The notes beneath the pieces were generated by a model, which was not told the origin of the DNA, made no database searches, and worked only from the letters and a program-made list of their open reading frames with translations. The position numbers and the translations under genes were made by a program. This document shows, piece after piece, positions 34,913 to 43,449 of a stretch of 64,000 bases of DNA. The stretch's first letter is position 1. Each line of letters begins with the position of its first letter. The stretch spans positions 1 to 64,000 of the forward strand of contig JBDQOI010000013.1 of assembly GCA_040261275.1 (NCBI GenBank). The letters run 5' to 3'. This DNA is from UBA8752 sp040261275 (GTDB taxonomy: Bacteria; Bacteroidota; Bacteroidia; Flavobacteriales_D; Sanyastnellaceae).

Positions 34913-36055
34913 ATGATCCTGGAACTCACTGAAGAACAAAAAGCCGTGCGCGACGCCGCACGCGATTTTGCCCAGAACGTCCTCAAGCCGGGCGTCATCG
35001 AACGCGACAACGAACAGCGTTTCCCCGCCGATGAGATTCGCCAACTCGGGGAGCTTGGCTTCATGGGCATCATGGTCGATCCGAAATACGGGGGCAGTGG
35101 CATGGACACCGTAAGCTACGTGCTGGCCATGGAAGAATTGTCCAAGATCGACGCCTCTGCTTCAGTCTGCGTTTCGGTCAACAACTCCCTGGTATGCTGG
35201 GGGCTCGAGGAATACGGTACAGAGGAGCAAAAAGTGAATTTCCTGGCACCCCTTGCGCGGGGTGAGAAAATTGGCGCCTTCTGCCTGAGTGAACCCGAAG
35301 CGGGCAGCGATGCCACCAGCCAGCGCACCACGGCGGTGGACATGGGGGACCACTACCTGCTCAATGGAACCAAGAACTGGATCACCAACGGAGGATCGGC
35401 GAGCACCTACCTCGTGATGGCCCAGACCGATGCCGAAAAGAGCCACAAGGGCATCAATTGCCTCATTGTGGAGCGCGGCATGGAGGGATTCATGGTGGGG
35501 GCCAAAGAGGACAAGATGGGCATCCGCGGCAGCGACACCCACACGTTGATGTTTCAGGATGTGATCGTGCCCAAGGCGAATCGCCTAGGGGAAGATGGCT
35601 TCGGATTCAAATTCGCCATGAAGACCCTTTCAGGAGGGCGCATCGGGATTGGTGCACAGGCCTTGGGCATCGCCTCCGGCGCCCTCGAATTCGCCCTCGC
35701 CTACTCCAGGGAGCGCAAGGCATTTGGCAAGGAGATCCACAAGCACCAGGCCATTTCCTTCAAACTGGCCGACATGGCTACCGAAATTGAAGCGGCCCGG
35801 ATGCTGTGTCTGAAGGCGGCTTGGCTGAAAGACCAGGGTCAGGACTACGACCTCGCCAGCTCGATGGCCAAATTGTACGCCTCGGAAGTGGCCGGACGTG
35901 TGACGGATCAGGCCGTCCAGATCCACGGAGGATACGGTTACGTCAAGGAATACCACGTGGAGCGCTTGATGCGCGATTCCAAGATTACCCAGATTTACGA
36001 AGGGACGAGCGAGGTACAGCGCATTGTCATATCCCGGGCGATCCTGCAGGACTGA
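34913..36055 (+). CDS. Acyl-CoA dehydrogenase
   Basis: The 380-residue FAD enzyme oxidises acyl-CoA to enoyl-CoA and passes electrons to an ETF. It shows the three usual parts, with FCLSEPEAGSDA and the NGTKNWITNGG segments, the C-terminal helical domain with QIHGGYGY, and the catalytic base Glu363 in IYEGTSEVQR. That pattern is typical of short/medium-chain (butyryl-CoA-type) enzymes. The ATG at 34913 (MILELTEEQK) fits the family N-terminus. Single-gene unit. Confidence 0.95.
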   Translation: MILELTEEQKAVRDAARDFAQNVLKPGVIERDNEQRFPADEIRQLGELGFMGIMVDPKYGGSGMDTVSYVLAMEELSKIDASASVCVSVNNSLVCWGLEEYGTEEQKVNFLAPLARGEKIGAFCLSEPEAGSDATSQRTTAVDMGDHYLLNGTKNWITNGGSASTYLVMAQTDAEKSHKGINCLIVERGMEGFMVGAKEDKMGIRGSDTHTLMFQDVIVPKANRLGEDGFGFKFAMKTLSGGRIGIGAQALGIASGALEFALAYSRERKAFGKEIHKHQAISFKLADMATEIEAARMLCLKAAWLKDQGQDYDLASSMAKLYASEVAGRVTDQAVQIHGGYGYVKEYHVERLMRDSKITQIYEGTSEVQRIVISRAILQD

Positions 36056-36074
36056 TTGCTGTCGGTAGGGCGAC

Positions 36075-37025
36075 TCAATCGTTTTTGACCAAGCGACCTT
36101 CCTCGGTCTCGAGCAATTGTCGCTCTGAGGCACTGGCCGCCCGAGCGACGCCTTTTCCAAACGTGCGGGATTCGACCTCTCCCGCCGCGTTCCGGCTGAT
36201 GATGGCGCTGGATTCAATATCGGAGCGTATGTCAAACGCTACGGCTCTGGTCCCGGATTGTCGCTGCAATTGCACAGGGGTGCGCACCCGGCGCTGTCCA
36301 TTGCGCTTCAAAAGCATCACCACCCCTCCTTCATCTACCGTGCAGATGTAGTCCTTCCGGCCCGTCCTCAAATGCGCGATGGACTGAACGGAAGTGCCCT
36401 TGGGGTCGTGCCGCCAGCCCGGGGTTTTCTCTCCGAGCTTCCGGTGGTTCAACACGCGACCGTCCGCCAAGCCCAAGAGATAGCGCTCCTCACCATCTCC
36501 ATCGTAATCGACCATGGCAAAACTCGTGATGGGGACATTCGGACGGATGGAGAAGCCCGGAATCGGCCTTCCTTCGGGATCCAACCCCACACATTGCCGG
36601 GAATCAACCAGCAGAATCTCTCGGGGCCCGTCATTATTGGCGTCTACCTCCAGCGCGGCCATCAGGGCGTCATCCATTCCGAATTCCCACACTATCGCTC
36701 CCGATGCACTCCGGCACGACACGCGAAAGAGGTCATCCTGCTCTATGGTGCTGCCGTCTCTCAATTGGGACACCTCACGCGCGAAGCTGAATGTGACATC
36801 GGCTTCCACAGAAGCTGACTGACCGTCCTCGGTTGCTTCCTCCAATTCTGCGCGAACGTCATCTGAAAGGGACGCCGTAGACACGGACTCCGCAGCGGGG
36901 GACGGCAGCGTTTCTTCCGCCTCGCTTGTGGAAGACAGAAACCACCAGGTCGAGCCTCCCGCAAGGGTCAGGGAAGCCACCAAAGCCACCCAGAAAACGG
37001 ATCCTCCCGCGTTCATCTGCTCCAA
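36075..37025 (-). CDS. Membrane-anchored protein with FG-GAP/VCBS-like repeats
   Basis: The 316-residue protein has one N-terminal membrane anchor or signal (about residues 10-30), an acidic low-complexity stretch, then a beta-repeat region (about 95-260) with DANNDGPREILLVD, VDYDGDGEERYLLGLADG and KDYICTVDEGG. These resemble FG-GAP/VCBS or PQQ-type propeller blades. It resembles the C-terminal part of larger Flavobacteria proteins I have seen, so it may be a short version. The function is unknown. It is convergent with the acyl-CoA dehydrogenase gene. Confidence 0.7.
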   Translation of the reverse strand: MEQMNAGGSVFWVALVASLTLAGGSTWWFLSSTSEAEETLPSPAAESVSTASLSDDVRAELEEATEDGQSASVEADVTFSFAREVSQLRDGSTIEQDDLFRVSCRSASGAIVWEFGMDDALMAALEVDANNDGPREILLVDSRQCVGLDPEGRPIPGFSIRPNVPITSFAMVDYDGDGEERYLLGLADGRVLNHRKLGEKTPGWRHDPKGTSVQSIAHLRTGRKDYICTVDEGGVVMLLKRNGQRRVRTPVQLQRQSGTRAVAFDIRSDIESSAIISRNAAGEVESRTFGKGVARAASASERQLLETEEGRLVKND

Positions 37026-37113
37026 ATTTCAACGATGGCTTCGAGGCTGCTGCACCCGCTGAGAGGAAATTGCCCACCGTGGCCCCTTCAAAGCCGTAAG
37101 ACAGGGAAGCGCC

Positions 37114-39234
37114 TCATGAAATCCGACTCCAATCGGGCCTTGAGGCGCGCAGCCGCTCGACACCCAATTTCAGCAGTGTGTGGGCGGGTTTGTGAAGTTC
37201 TGGGTCTTCCTTGAGAATGCGGCGTGCGATGTCGCGGGCATCCTCGAGCAATGCGCGGTCTTGGATCAAATCGGCCACCTTGAGGTCGAGTACTCCGCTC
37301 TGCTTGGTCCCCATCAAGTCGCCCGGTCCCCGCAGTTCGAGGTCCACTTCTGCAATCTCGAATCCGTCCTGTGTCCTGCACATGGTTTCGAGTCGGCGAC
37401 GGGCTTCCTTGCCCAGCTCCTTGTCGCTCATGAGGATGCAGAAACTCTGGTTCGCTCCCCTGCCGACACGGCCCCGGAGCTGATGCAATTGGCTAAGGCC
37501 GAAACGCTGGGCGCTCTCAATCACCATGACGGACGCATTGGGCACGTTTACCCCCACCTCAATGACCGTGGTGGCCACCATGATCTGGGTTGTGCCATTG
37601 GCGAATCGCTTCATTTCGGCGTCCTTGTCTTCTGGCTTCATCCTGCCGTGCACGATGCTGATCCGGTACTCCGGGGGCGCGAAATGCCGGGTGAGGCTTT
37701 CGTAACCGTCCATCAGGTCTTTGTGGTCGAGCTGTGCCGACTCCTCGATGAGGGGATAGACCACGTAGATCTGACGGCCTTCGGCGATTTGCTCTCGCAT
37801 GAACCCAAAGACGGCCAGCCGCTGGGCGTCCGTGCGGTGGACGGTTCTGATGGGCTTGCGGCCCGGTGGAAGTTCGTCGATGATGCTCACATCGAGGTCG
37901 CCGTAGACCGTCATGCTCAGGGTCCGTGGAATGGGCGTAGCGGTCATCACGAGAATGTGCGGAGGGATGTGCGCCTTATTCCAAAGCCGCGCGCGCTGCG
38001 CCACTCCAAAGCGGTGCTGCTCATCGATGACCACGAGCCCCAAATTGTGGAAGACCACCTTGGGCTCGAGCACGGCGTGGGTGCCGACGAGCAGGTGCAC
38101 CGACCCCTCTTCGAGCCCCTCCAAAATGGGCCGGCGGTCCGCGGTCTTGACGGAACCGGTGAGCAGTTCCACACGGATGGGCAAATCGCCCAACATCTCC
38201 CGGAAGCTGGCGAGATGCTGCTGGGCAAGGATTTCCGTGGGCGCCATGATGCAGGCTTGGCAGCCATTGTCGACGGCGAGCAAAGCTGTCAATAGGGCCA
38301 CCATGGTCTTGCCGCTGCCGACGTCCCCTTGCAGCAGTCGGTTCATGTGCCTGCCGTTGCGGGTGTCTTCGCGGATCTCTCGAATCACACGCTTCTGTGC
38401 GCCCGTCAATTCAAAGGGGATACGCTCCTTGTAAAACCGATTGAAAGCCTCCCCCACCTCGGTAAAAGCAGCTCCGGGCAAATCCTGTGTTTGGCGGTTG
38501 CGGTGTTGAACCAACAGCAACTGCAAGAACAGAAACTCCTCGAATTTCAATCGGAAGCGGCCCAGGCGCTCTGCATTGACATCGGCAGGCTGATGAACTT
38601 GCTCCAAGGAAGTGGCCAATCCAGGCATGCCCCGCATGGCCAAGATTTCCGCAGGCAAAGTCTCTTCCATCCAGGCCGGGCCATGCAACTTGCGCAGGCC
38701 CTCCATCAGGCGCTGCACGGCTTTGGCGAGCCCATTGGAATTCAATCCGAACCGTCCGAGCCGCTCCGATGAGCTGTACACGGGATGCAGCGCCGAGGCC
38801 GATCGCGCTTCGGCCATGGACAGGACTTCGGGATGGGCCATGTTCCGCCCCCCTTTGTAGTCGCTGACCCGACCCCACAATACACAAGGTTGCCCCACGG
38901 GCAGGTTCCGCGCCACCCATTGTACTCCCTTGAACCACACCAAAGGAAGCTTGTCACCGTGCTCGTCGGTGAATTCGGCCTCAAGGCGGCTGCCCCGTTT
39001 CTGTTTGACCTCCTTGACCTTGTGGATGATGCCCCGCAATTGGACCTGAACAGGTCCCGGAACGCATTCCGCTACCCTGTGGAAGCGCGTGCGGTCCTCA
39101 TATCGAAAAGGAAGGTGGAAGAGCAGATCACCACAGGTGCGAATGCCCAAGTCTTCCGCCAAAGCCTCCGCCCGCTTGGGACCGATTCCCTTGAGGAATT
39201 CGATCGCGGTAGCGGCATTCAGCGGTTCCGGCAT
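37114..39234 (-). CDS. recG: ATP-dependent DNA helicase RecG
   Basis: RecG reverses stalled replication forks and branch-migrates Holliday junctions. The 706-residue protein has the N-terminal wedge/OB domain, helicase motif I GDVGSGKT, the DEQH box in VVIDEQHRFGV, motif III TATPIPRT, and motif VI QLRGRVGRG. The length and order are normal. It lies 11 bases downstream of the pyruvate dehydrogenase E2 gene. Confidence 0.96.
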   Translation of the reverse strand: MPEPLNAATAIEFLKGIGPKRAEALAEDLGIRTCGDLLFHLPFRYEDRTRFHRVAECVPGPVQVQLRGIIHKVKEVKQKRGSRLEAEFTDEHGDKLPLVWFKGVQWVARNLPVGQPCVLWGRVSDYKGGRNMAHPEVLSMAEARSASALHPVYSSSERLGRFGLNSNGLAKAVQRLMEGLRKLHGPAWMEETLPAEILAMRGMPGLATSLEQVHQPADVNAERLGRFRLKFEEFLFLQLLLVQHRNRQTQDLPGAAFTEVGEAFNRFYKERIPFELTGAQKRVIREIREDTRNGRHMNRLLQGDVGSGKTMVALLTALLAVDNGCQACIMAPTEILAQQHLASFREMLGDLPIRVELLTGSVKTADRRPILEGLEEGSVHLLVGTHAVLEPKVVFHNLGLVVIDEQHRFGVAQRARLWNKAHIPPHILVMTATPIPRTLSMTVYGDLDVSIIDELPPGRKPIRTVHRTDAQRLAVFGFMREQIAEGRQIYVVYPLIEESAQLDHKDLMDGYESLTRHFAPPEYRISIVHGRMKPEDKDAEMKRFANGTTQIMVATTVIEVGVNVPNASVMVIESAQRFGLSQLHQLRGRVGRGANQSFCILMSDKELGKEARRRLETMCRTQDGFEIAEVDLELRGPGDLMGTKQSGVLDLKVADLIQDRALLEDARDIARRILKEDPELHKPAHTLLKLGVERLRASRPDWSRIS

Positions 39235-39245
39235 GGGCGCCGGAA

Positions 39246-40520
39246 TCAGGCGAGCATGCGCACGGGGTGCTCCAATAAGGACTTGACCTCTTGCAGGAAA
39301 GCGGCACCCGTAGCGCCGTCCACTGCGCGGTGGTCGCAGCTGAGGGTGAGCTTCATGACCTTGCCGGGAACGATCTGCCCATCGCGGATCACAGGAACGT
39401 CACTGATGCCACCTACAGCCAGGATGCACGCATCCGGCGGGTTGATGATGGCGGTGAAGTCCTCGATACCAAACATACCCAGATTGCTGATCGTGAAAGT
39501 GTTGCCTTCCCAATCGCTCGGCTGCAGCTTTTTGTCGCGGGCTTTGCCTGCGTAGTCCTTGACCTCCGCACCGATTTCCGTGAGCGACTTGCGGTCGGCG
39601 TGGCGCACCACGGGGACGAGCAAACCATCTTCAACGGCGACAGCCACACCAATGTGGACGTGATCGTTGGTGCGGATATGGGTATCCATCCAAGCGCTGT
39701 TGACGGCGGGGTGCTTCTTCAATGCGAGGGAAACCGCCTTGACGACCATGTCGTTAAAGCTGACCTTGACGCCCTCCTCGGCGTTGATGGACTTGCGCGC
39801 CTCCACCGCAGCACCCATATCTACAGACAGCTTCAGGTAGAAGTGCGGCGCGGTGAACTTGGATTCAGCGAGGCGACGGGCGATGGTCTTGCGCATCTGC
39901 GTCACCGGCGTGTCGGTGGACGACTCGACGGCTCCCAATCCAGCAGCAGGTGCGGGAACGTATGCCTCGATATCGCGCTTGACGATGCGGCCTCCTTCAC
40001 CTGAACCCTGAACACGACCGAGGTCGATTCCACGCTCGGCTGCGAGACGGGCCGCCAAGGGCGACGCCTTCACTTTGCCATGGGCAGGAGCCGCCGGGGC
40101 AGGGGCCGGAACTGCAGCCGCCACAGGGGCCACAGCAGGCGCTGGGGCCGGAGCTGCAGCCGCCACAGGAGCCACAGCAGGCGCTGGGGCCGGGGCTGGA
40201 ACAGGCGCCGGAGCTGCTTCTTCAGGCGCAGCCGCTGCCGGTGCCTCGGGCTCTGCAGCCAAAAGACCGGAAACGTCTTCGCCTGCTTCTCCCAGGATGG
40301 CGAGGATGCTGTCCACAGCCGCGGTTGCACCCTTGTCTACACCGATGTGCAGCAGCACACCGTCCTGGAAGGACTCGAATTCCATGGTGGCCTTGTCGGT
40401 CTCGATCTCAGCGAGCACCTCGCCGGATTCAACCTGGTCTCCCACCTTCTTGTGCCATTCAGCCACGACACCTTCTGTCATGGTGTCGCTGAGCTTCGGC
40501 ATGCGTACGATTTCTGCCAT
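39246..40520 (-). CDS. Pyruvate dehydrogenase complex E2 (dihydrolipoamide acetyltransferase)
   Basis: The 424-residue E2 has one lipoyl domain (1-80, lipoyl-Lys in ETDKATMEF), an extended Ala/Pro/Val linker (about 95-145), a peripheral subunit-binding domain (ASPLAARLAAERGIDL ... GRIVKRDI), and the acyltransferase domain ending in SCDHRAVDGATGAAF with the catalytic His and Asp region. It transfers acetyl groups to CoA. It directly follows pdhA (11-base gap), which supports the pyruvate rather than 2-oxoglutarate role. Confidence 0.93.
   Translation of the reverse strand: MAEIVRMPKLSDTMTEGVVAEWHKKVGDQVESGEVLAEIETDKATMEFESFQDGVLLHIGVDKGATAAVDSILAILGEAGEDVSGLLAAEPEAPAAAAPEEAAPAPVPAPAPAPAVAPVAAAAPAPAPAVAPVAAAVPAPAPAAPAHGKVKASPLAARLAAERGIDLGRVQGSGEGGRIVKRDIEAYVPAPAAGLGAVESSTDTPVTQMRKTIARRLAESKFTAPHFYLKLSVDMGAAVEARKSINAEEGVKVSFNDMVVKAVSLALKKHPAVNSAWMDTHIRTNDHVHIGVAVAVEDGLLVPVVRHADRKSLTEIGAEVKDYAGKARDKKLQPSDWEGNTFTISNLGMFGIEDFTAIINPPDACILAVGGISDVPVIRDGQIVPGKVMKLTLSCDHRAVDGATGAAFLQEVKSLLEHPVRMLA
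40114..40197. repeat. 42-base tandem repeat in the E2 linker
   Basis: Two adjacent copies of a 42-base unit (starting at 40114 and 40156) differ at two positions. Each encodes 14 residues of the Ala/Pro/Val linker of the E2 protein, so the linker length could change by slippage without breaking the frame. Confidence 0.75.
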
Positions 40521-40531
40521 ACTGCTGTGAA

Positions 40532-41587
40532 TCAGTCGTTGACGAATGGGTAATTGGGCGTCACGTAGACGTCCTCGTAAAGCTCGTGCTTTTCTGGGAG
40601 GGGACTCTCCTCCGCGAACTTGATGGCCTCCTCGACGATGGCCTTGACTTCTTTGTCAACCTCTTTCAGTTGGGCCTCGGTCATCCACTTCTGGTCGGTG
40701 ATCACCTTGGCGCAGTGGGCGATGGGGTCGCGTTGCTGGAACTCCTCGACCTCCTGCTTCGTCCGATACTTCTGGGGGTCGCTCATGGAGTGCCCTTTGT
40801 AGCGGTAGGTCTGGATATCCAAAAGGTAGGGACCCTCACCAGAACGGCAGTGATCCGCAGCGCGCTTCATTGCATCGGCCACAGCCTCGGGGGACATGCC
40901 GTCCACGGACTCTGCGGTCATTTCGTAGGACGCACCCAACTTGGACAGGTCGGTCACGTTCGTCGTGCGTTCCACTGAGGTACCCATGGCGTATTTGTTG
41001 TTCTCCACCACATAAATCACGGGAAGCTTCCACGTCATGGCCATGTTGAAGGTCTCGTGCAGCATGCCTTGGCGGGCAGCACCGTCGCCGAAGAAGCAAA
41101 TGGTCACGTGGTCCTCCTTCCGGTACTTGTCCGCAAAAGCGATGCCCGCGCCGAGGCCGATTTGACCACCGACGATGCCGTGGCCACCGAAGAGGTTGCG
41201 CTCCTTGTCGAACATGTGCATGGAACCGCCCTTGCCTTTACTGGACCCGGTGCGCTTTCCATACAACTCCGCCATCACCACCTTGGGGTCCGTCCCGAGG
41301 GCCAGCGGATGGGCATGGTCGCGGTAAGCGGTGATGACACGGTCCGTGGGACGCGTTCCTTCCACCATTCCGGCGAGGACAGCTTCCTGACCGATATACA
41401 GATGGCAGAATCCACCAAATTTCTGTTGGATGTAGAGGTGTCCGCAGCGCTCCTCGAAGCGACGCATGAGCAGCATGTCACGGTGCCATTTGATGTATGT
41501 GGCCTTGGGAAATGCCGGCTTTGCCGATTTCTTGGCCGCCGACTTGCGGCTAGAGGATGCCTTCTTGGCAGGCGTGGTGGTGGTCAT
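40532..41587 (-). CDS. pdhA: Pyruvate dehydrogenase E1 component, alpha subunit
   Basis: E1 alpha binds thiamine diphosphate and decarboxylates pyruvate with E1 beta. The 351-residue protein starts with a Lys/Ala/Ser-rich tail (about 25 residues) and then shows GFCHLYIGQEAV, the regulatory-type loop, and the TPP motif FFGDGAARQGMLHE. The ATG at 41587 is preferred to 41641, because a TATATTTG promoter element lies between them. No E1 beta or E3 gene is in the window. Confidence 0.94.
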   Translation of the reverse strand: MTTTTPAKKASSSRKSAAKKSAKPAFPKATYIKWHRDMLLMRRFEERCGHLYIQQKFGGFCHLYIGQEAVLAGMVEGTRPTDRVITAYRDHAHPLALGTDPKVVMAELYGKRTGSSKGKGGSMHMFDKERNLFGGHGIVGGQIGLGAGIAFADKYRKEDHVTICFFGDGAARQGMLHETFNMAMTWKLPVIYVVENNKYAMGTSVERTTNVTDLSKLGASYEMTAESVDGMSPEAVADAMKRAADHCRSGEGPYLLDIQTYRYKGHSMSDPQKYRTKQEVEEFQQRDPIAHCAKVITDQKWMTEAQLKEVDKEVKAIVEEAIKFAEESPLPEKHELYEDVYVTPNYPFVND

Positions 41588-41607
41588 TTTGCCTGAATTG
41601 CAAGCGA

Positions 41608-41615
41608 CAAATATA
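41608..41615 (-). promoter_or_regulatory. Candidate -7 element for pdhA
   Basis: On the minus strand this reads TATATTTG, an exact TAnnTTTG match, 20 bases upstream of the pdhA ATG. Confidence 0.5.
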
Positions 41616-41642
41616 AGTCTGCGCGCTTGGCTGACGGGCACC

Positions 41643-42122
41643 TTAACGGCTCAACAGCACCGTAGCATGTGCACTGATACCCTCGCCTTTGCCAACGAAG
41701 CCCAATCGCTCGGTGGTTGTGGCCTTTACTCCCACCCGATCCGCGGGTATTTGGAGGATTTCAGCGATGCACCCCCGCATGCCATCGATGAGGGGACGCA
41801 ATTTGGGTCGCTCAAGGCAGACGGTCGCATCGACGTTGACCACGGACCAACCGTCCGTGCAAACTTTGGCCACCGTTTCCCTGAGCAGGATTTTGCTGTC
41901 AATCCCTTTGTATGCCGGGTCCGTATCAGGAAAATGAGCGCCGATATCACCCATGGCCCGCGCTCCGAACAGGGCATCGCAAATGACGTGAAGCAGCACA
42001 TCGGCATCGCTGTGGCCTACCGCTCCGAATTCAGCGGGGACAAGAATGCCACCCAGCCACAACTCTTCGCCTGCGGCGATCTGATGGACGTCGTATCCGT
42101 AGCCGATCCGAAGGTCCATCAT
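41643..42122 (-). CDS. ispF: 2-C-methyl-D-erythritol 2,4-cyclodiphosphate synthase
   Basis: IspF forms the cyclodiphosphate of the non-mevalonate isoprenoid pathway. The 159-residue protein has the zinc-site GYGYDVHQ, the second metal ligand region GHSDADVLLH, and DIGAHFPDTDP. The start is MMDLRIG; the second Met (42119) is equally possible. It lies 12 bases after porV and 55 bases before the pdhA start. Confidence 0.95.
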   Translation of the reverse strand: MMDLRIGYGYDVHQIAAGEELWLGGILVPAEFGAVGHSDADVLLHVICDALFGARAMGDIGAHFPDTDPAYKGIDSKILLRETVAKVCTDGWSVVNVDATVCLERPKLRPLIDGMRGCIAEILQIPADRVGVKATTTERLGFVGKGEGISAHATVLLSR

Positions 42123-42134
42123 TTGTCTTCGCGA

Positions 42135-43406
42135 TCAGAAATTCGAGGGGTCCTCGTCGTCTCCGCCTCCGATCACATCATCGAATGCCAGGCGCAATGA
42201 AAAGCGCAAGGTGTTGGCCAAGGGATTCTGCTGCGTAGTGGCAATCAGGTAACTCAAGTCAATGTCGAGCACGGTGTACTTGATCCCGGCACCCAGCGTA
42301 ATGAATTGGCGGTTGCCCTTGGTGAAGTGCTCGTAGAAGTATCCACCGCGCACGGCAAAAACACCGTTGTAATCGTATTCGATTCCACCGCCGAGGTTGA
42401 TTTCGCGCAACTCCTCACGCAGCACGCTTCCCGGCTCGATGGAATATGTACCATCGCCTTGGCGCTCGACAATGCCCGGTGCATCGTAGAAGCTCTGCAG
42501 GATGCCTGAGGCTACACCCACATTGGGGTCGAACCCGCTCACAATGATGTCATCATCATCGCCCTCGCCGTATGCGGGAGCCGTGGGAACCAAAAGCTTG
42601 TTGGCATCCAAAGTGAAGGTCAGATCGTTGAAGTCATCGAGGAAGACCGTGGCGGCCACACCGGTCTTGAGGTTCGTCGGGATAAAATCCCGCTCGGCGG
42701 TTTCGGTGTAGCTCATCTTGGCACCGACGTTGGAGACGCAAACACCCCAGTTCATTCTGCCATCGCGGTCGCCAAACTTCACGTCATCGTTGGAATGGAA
42801 GACGCCCACGTCCACTGCTACCGAACGGCCTGGACGGCTGTCCGCCCCGAGGATGTTCGTTCCCCCCGTCAGATTGCTGTGGATGTATCGGGCCGTGAAA
42901 CCGCCGCTGAATCTGTTGCCGAACTTCTGTGAGAATCCGAAATCGAATGAAAATTCGTTGGGGCTGAAATCCCGGATGGCGGTACCGTTCACATCTGTGA
43001 AGGTGATGTTGCCGAGAGAGAAATAGCGAAGTGCCATCCCCACGGCTTGTCGCTTGTTGAGCTTGCGCGTACCACTCAAATAGGCCAGGGACATGTCATC
43101 TACCAGCTGACGCAGCCAGGGGGCATATCCCATGTGGGCCTCGAAGGTCTGGTCCGTGAATGCCATGCGCGCCGGATTCCAGGCCATGGCCGTACCGTCC
43201 GGTGTCAAGGCCACACCTGCATCGCCCAACGCCCCGCTCCGACTGTCCGGAGCGATCATGAGAAAAGGGACCGCAGTTGTGATCGTATTGAGTTGAAGCT
43301 GTTCGGCCGTCTCAACCTGCGTCAACTGCGCCTGGAGGGCCGTTGGGCAGAGTGAAAAAGCCAAAAGGGCCAACGTCAGCGGGAAAAGGGAAATCCTGAA
43401 TTCCAT
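42135..43406 (-). CDS. porV: Type IX secretion system outer membrane protein PorV
   Basis: The 423-residue protein has a signal peptide ending in LQAQ and then the PorV/LptO pattern of an outer-membrane beta barrel of the FadL-like group: ITTAVPFLMIAPDSRSGALG, GTAMAWNPARMAF, GMALRYFSLG, and a C-terminal strand. PorV shuttles T9SS cargo to the attachment complex together with PorU. The ATG at 43406 (MEFRISLF) gives the signal peptide. It lies 43 bases downstream of porU, the order known from Flavobacterium. Confidence 0.93.
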   Translation of the reverse strand: MEFRISLFPLTLALLAFSLCPTALQAQLTQVETAEQLQLNTITTAVPFLMIAPDSRSGALGDAGVALTPDGTAMAWNPARMAFTDQTFEAHMGYAPWLRQLVDDMSLAYLSGTRKLNKRQAVGMALRYFSLGNITFTDVNGTAIRDFSPNEFSFDFGFSQKFGNRFSGGFTARYIHSNLTGGTNILGADSRPGRSVAVDVGVFHSNDDVKFGDRDGRMNWGVCVSNVGAKMSYTETAERDFIPTNLKTGVAATVFLDDFNDLTFTLDANKLLVPTAPAYGEGDDDDIIVSGFDPNVGVASGILQSFYDAPGIVERQGDGTYSIEPGSVLREELREINLGGGIEYDYNGVFAVRGGYFYEHFTKGNRQFITLGAGIKYTVLDIDLSYLIATTQQNPLANTLRFSLRLAFDDVIGGGDDEDPSNF

Positions 43407-43449
43407 GGGATGGGAAGCGAAAGTACTACGGCGCTTGGATAAAAAGGGT

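Noticed and set aside
35240..35260. TGGCAC...TTGC, a possible sigma-54 promoter
   Set aside because: The spacing is short and the site is inside the acyl-CoA dehydrogenase coding region with no gene to serve.
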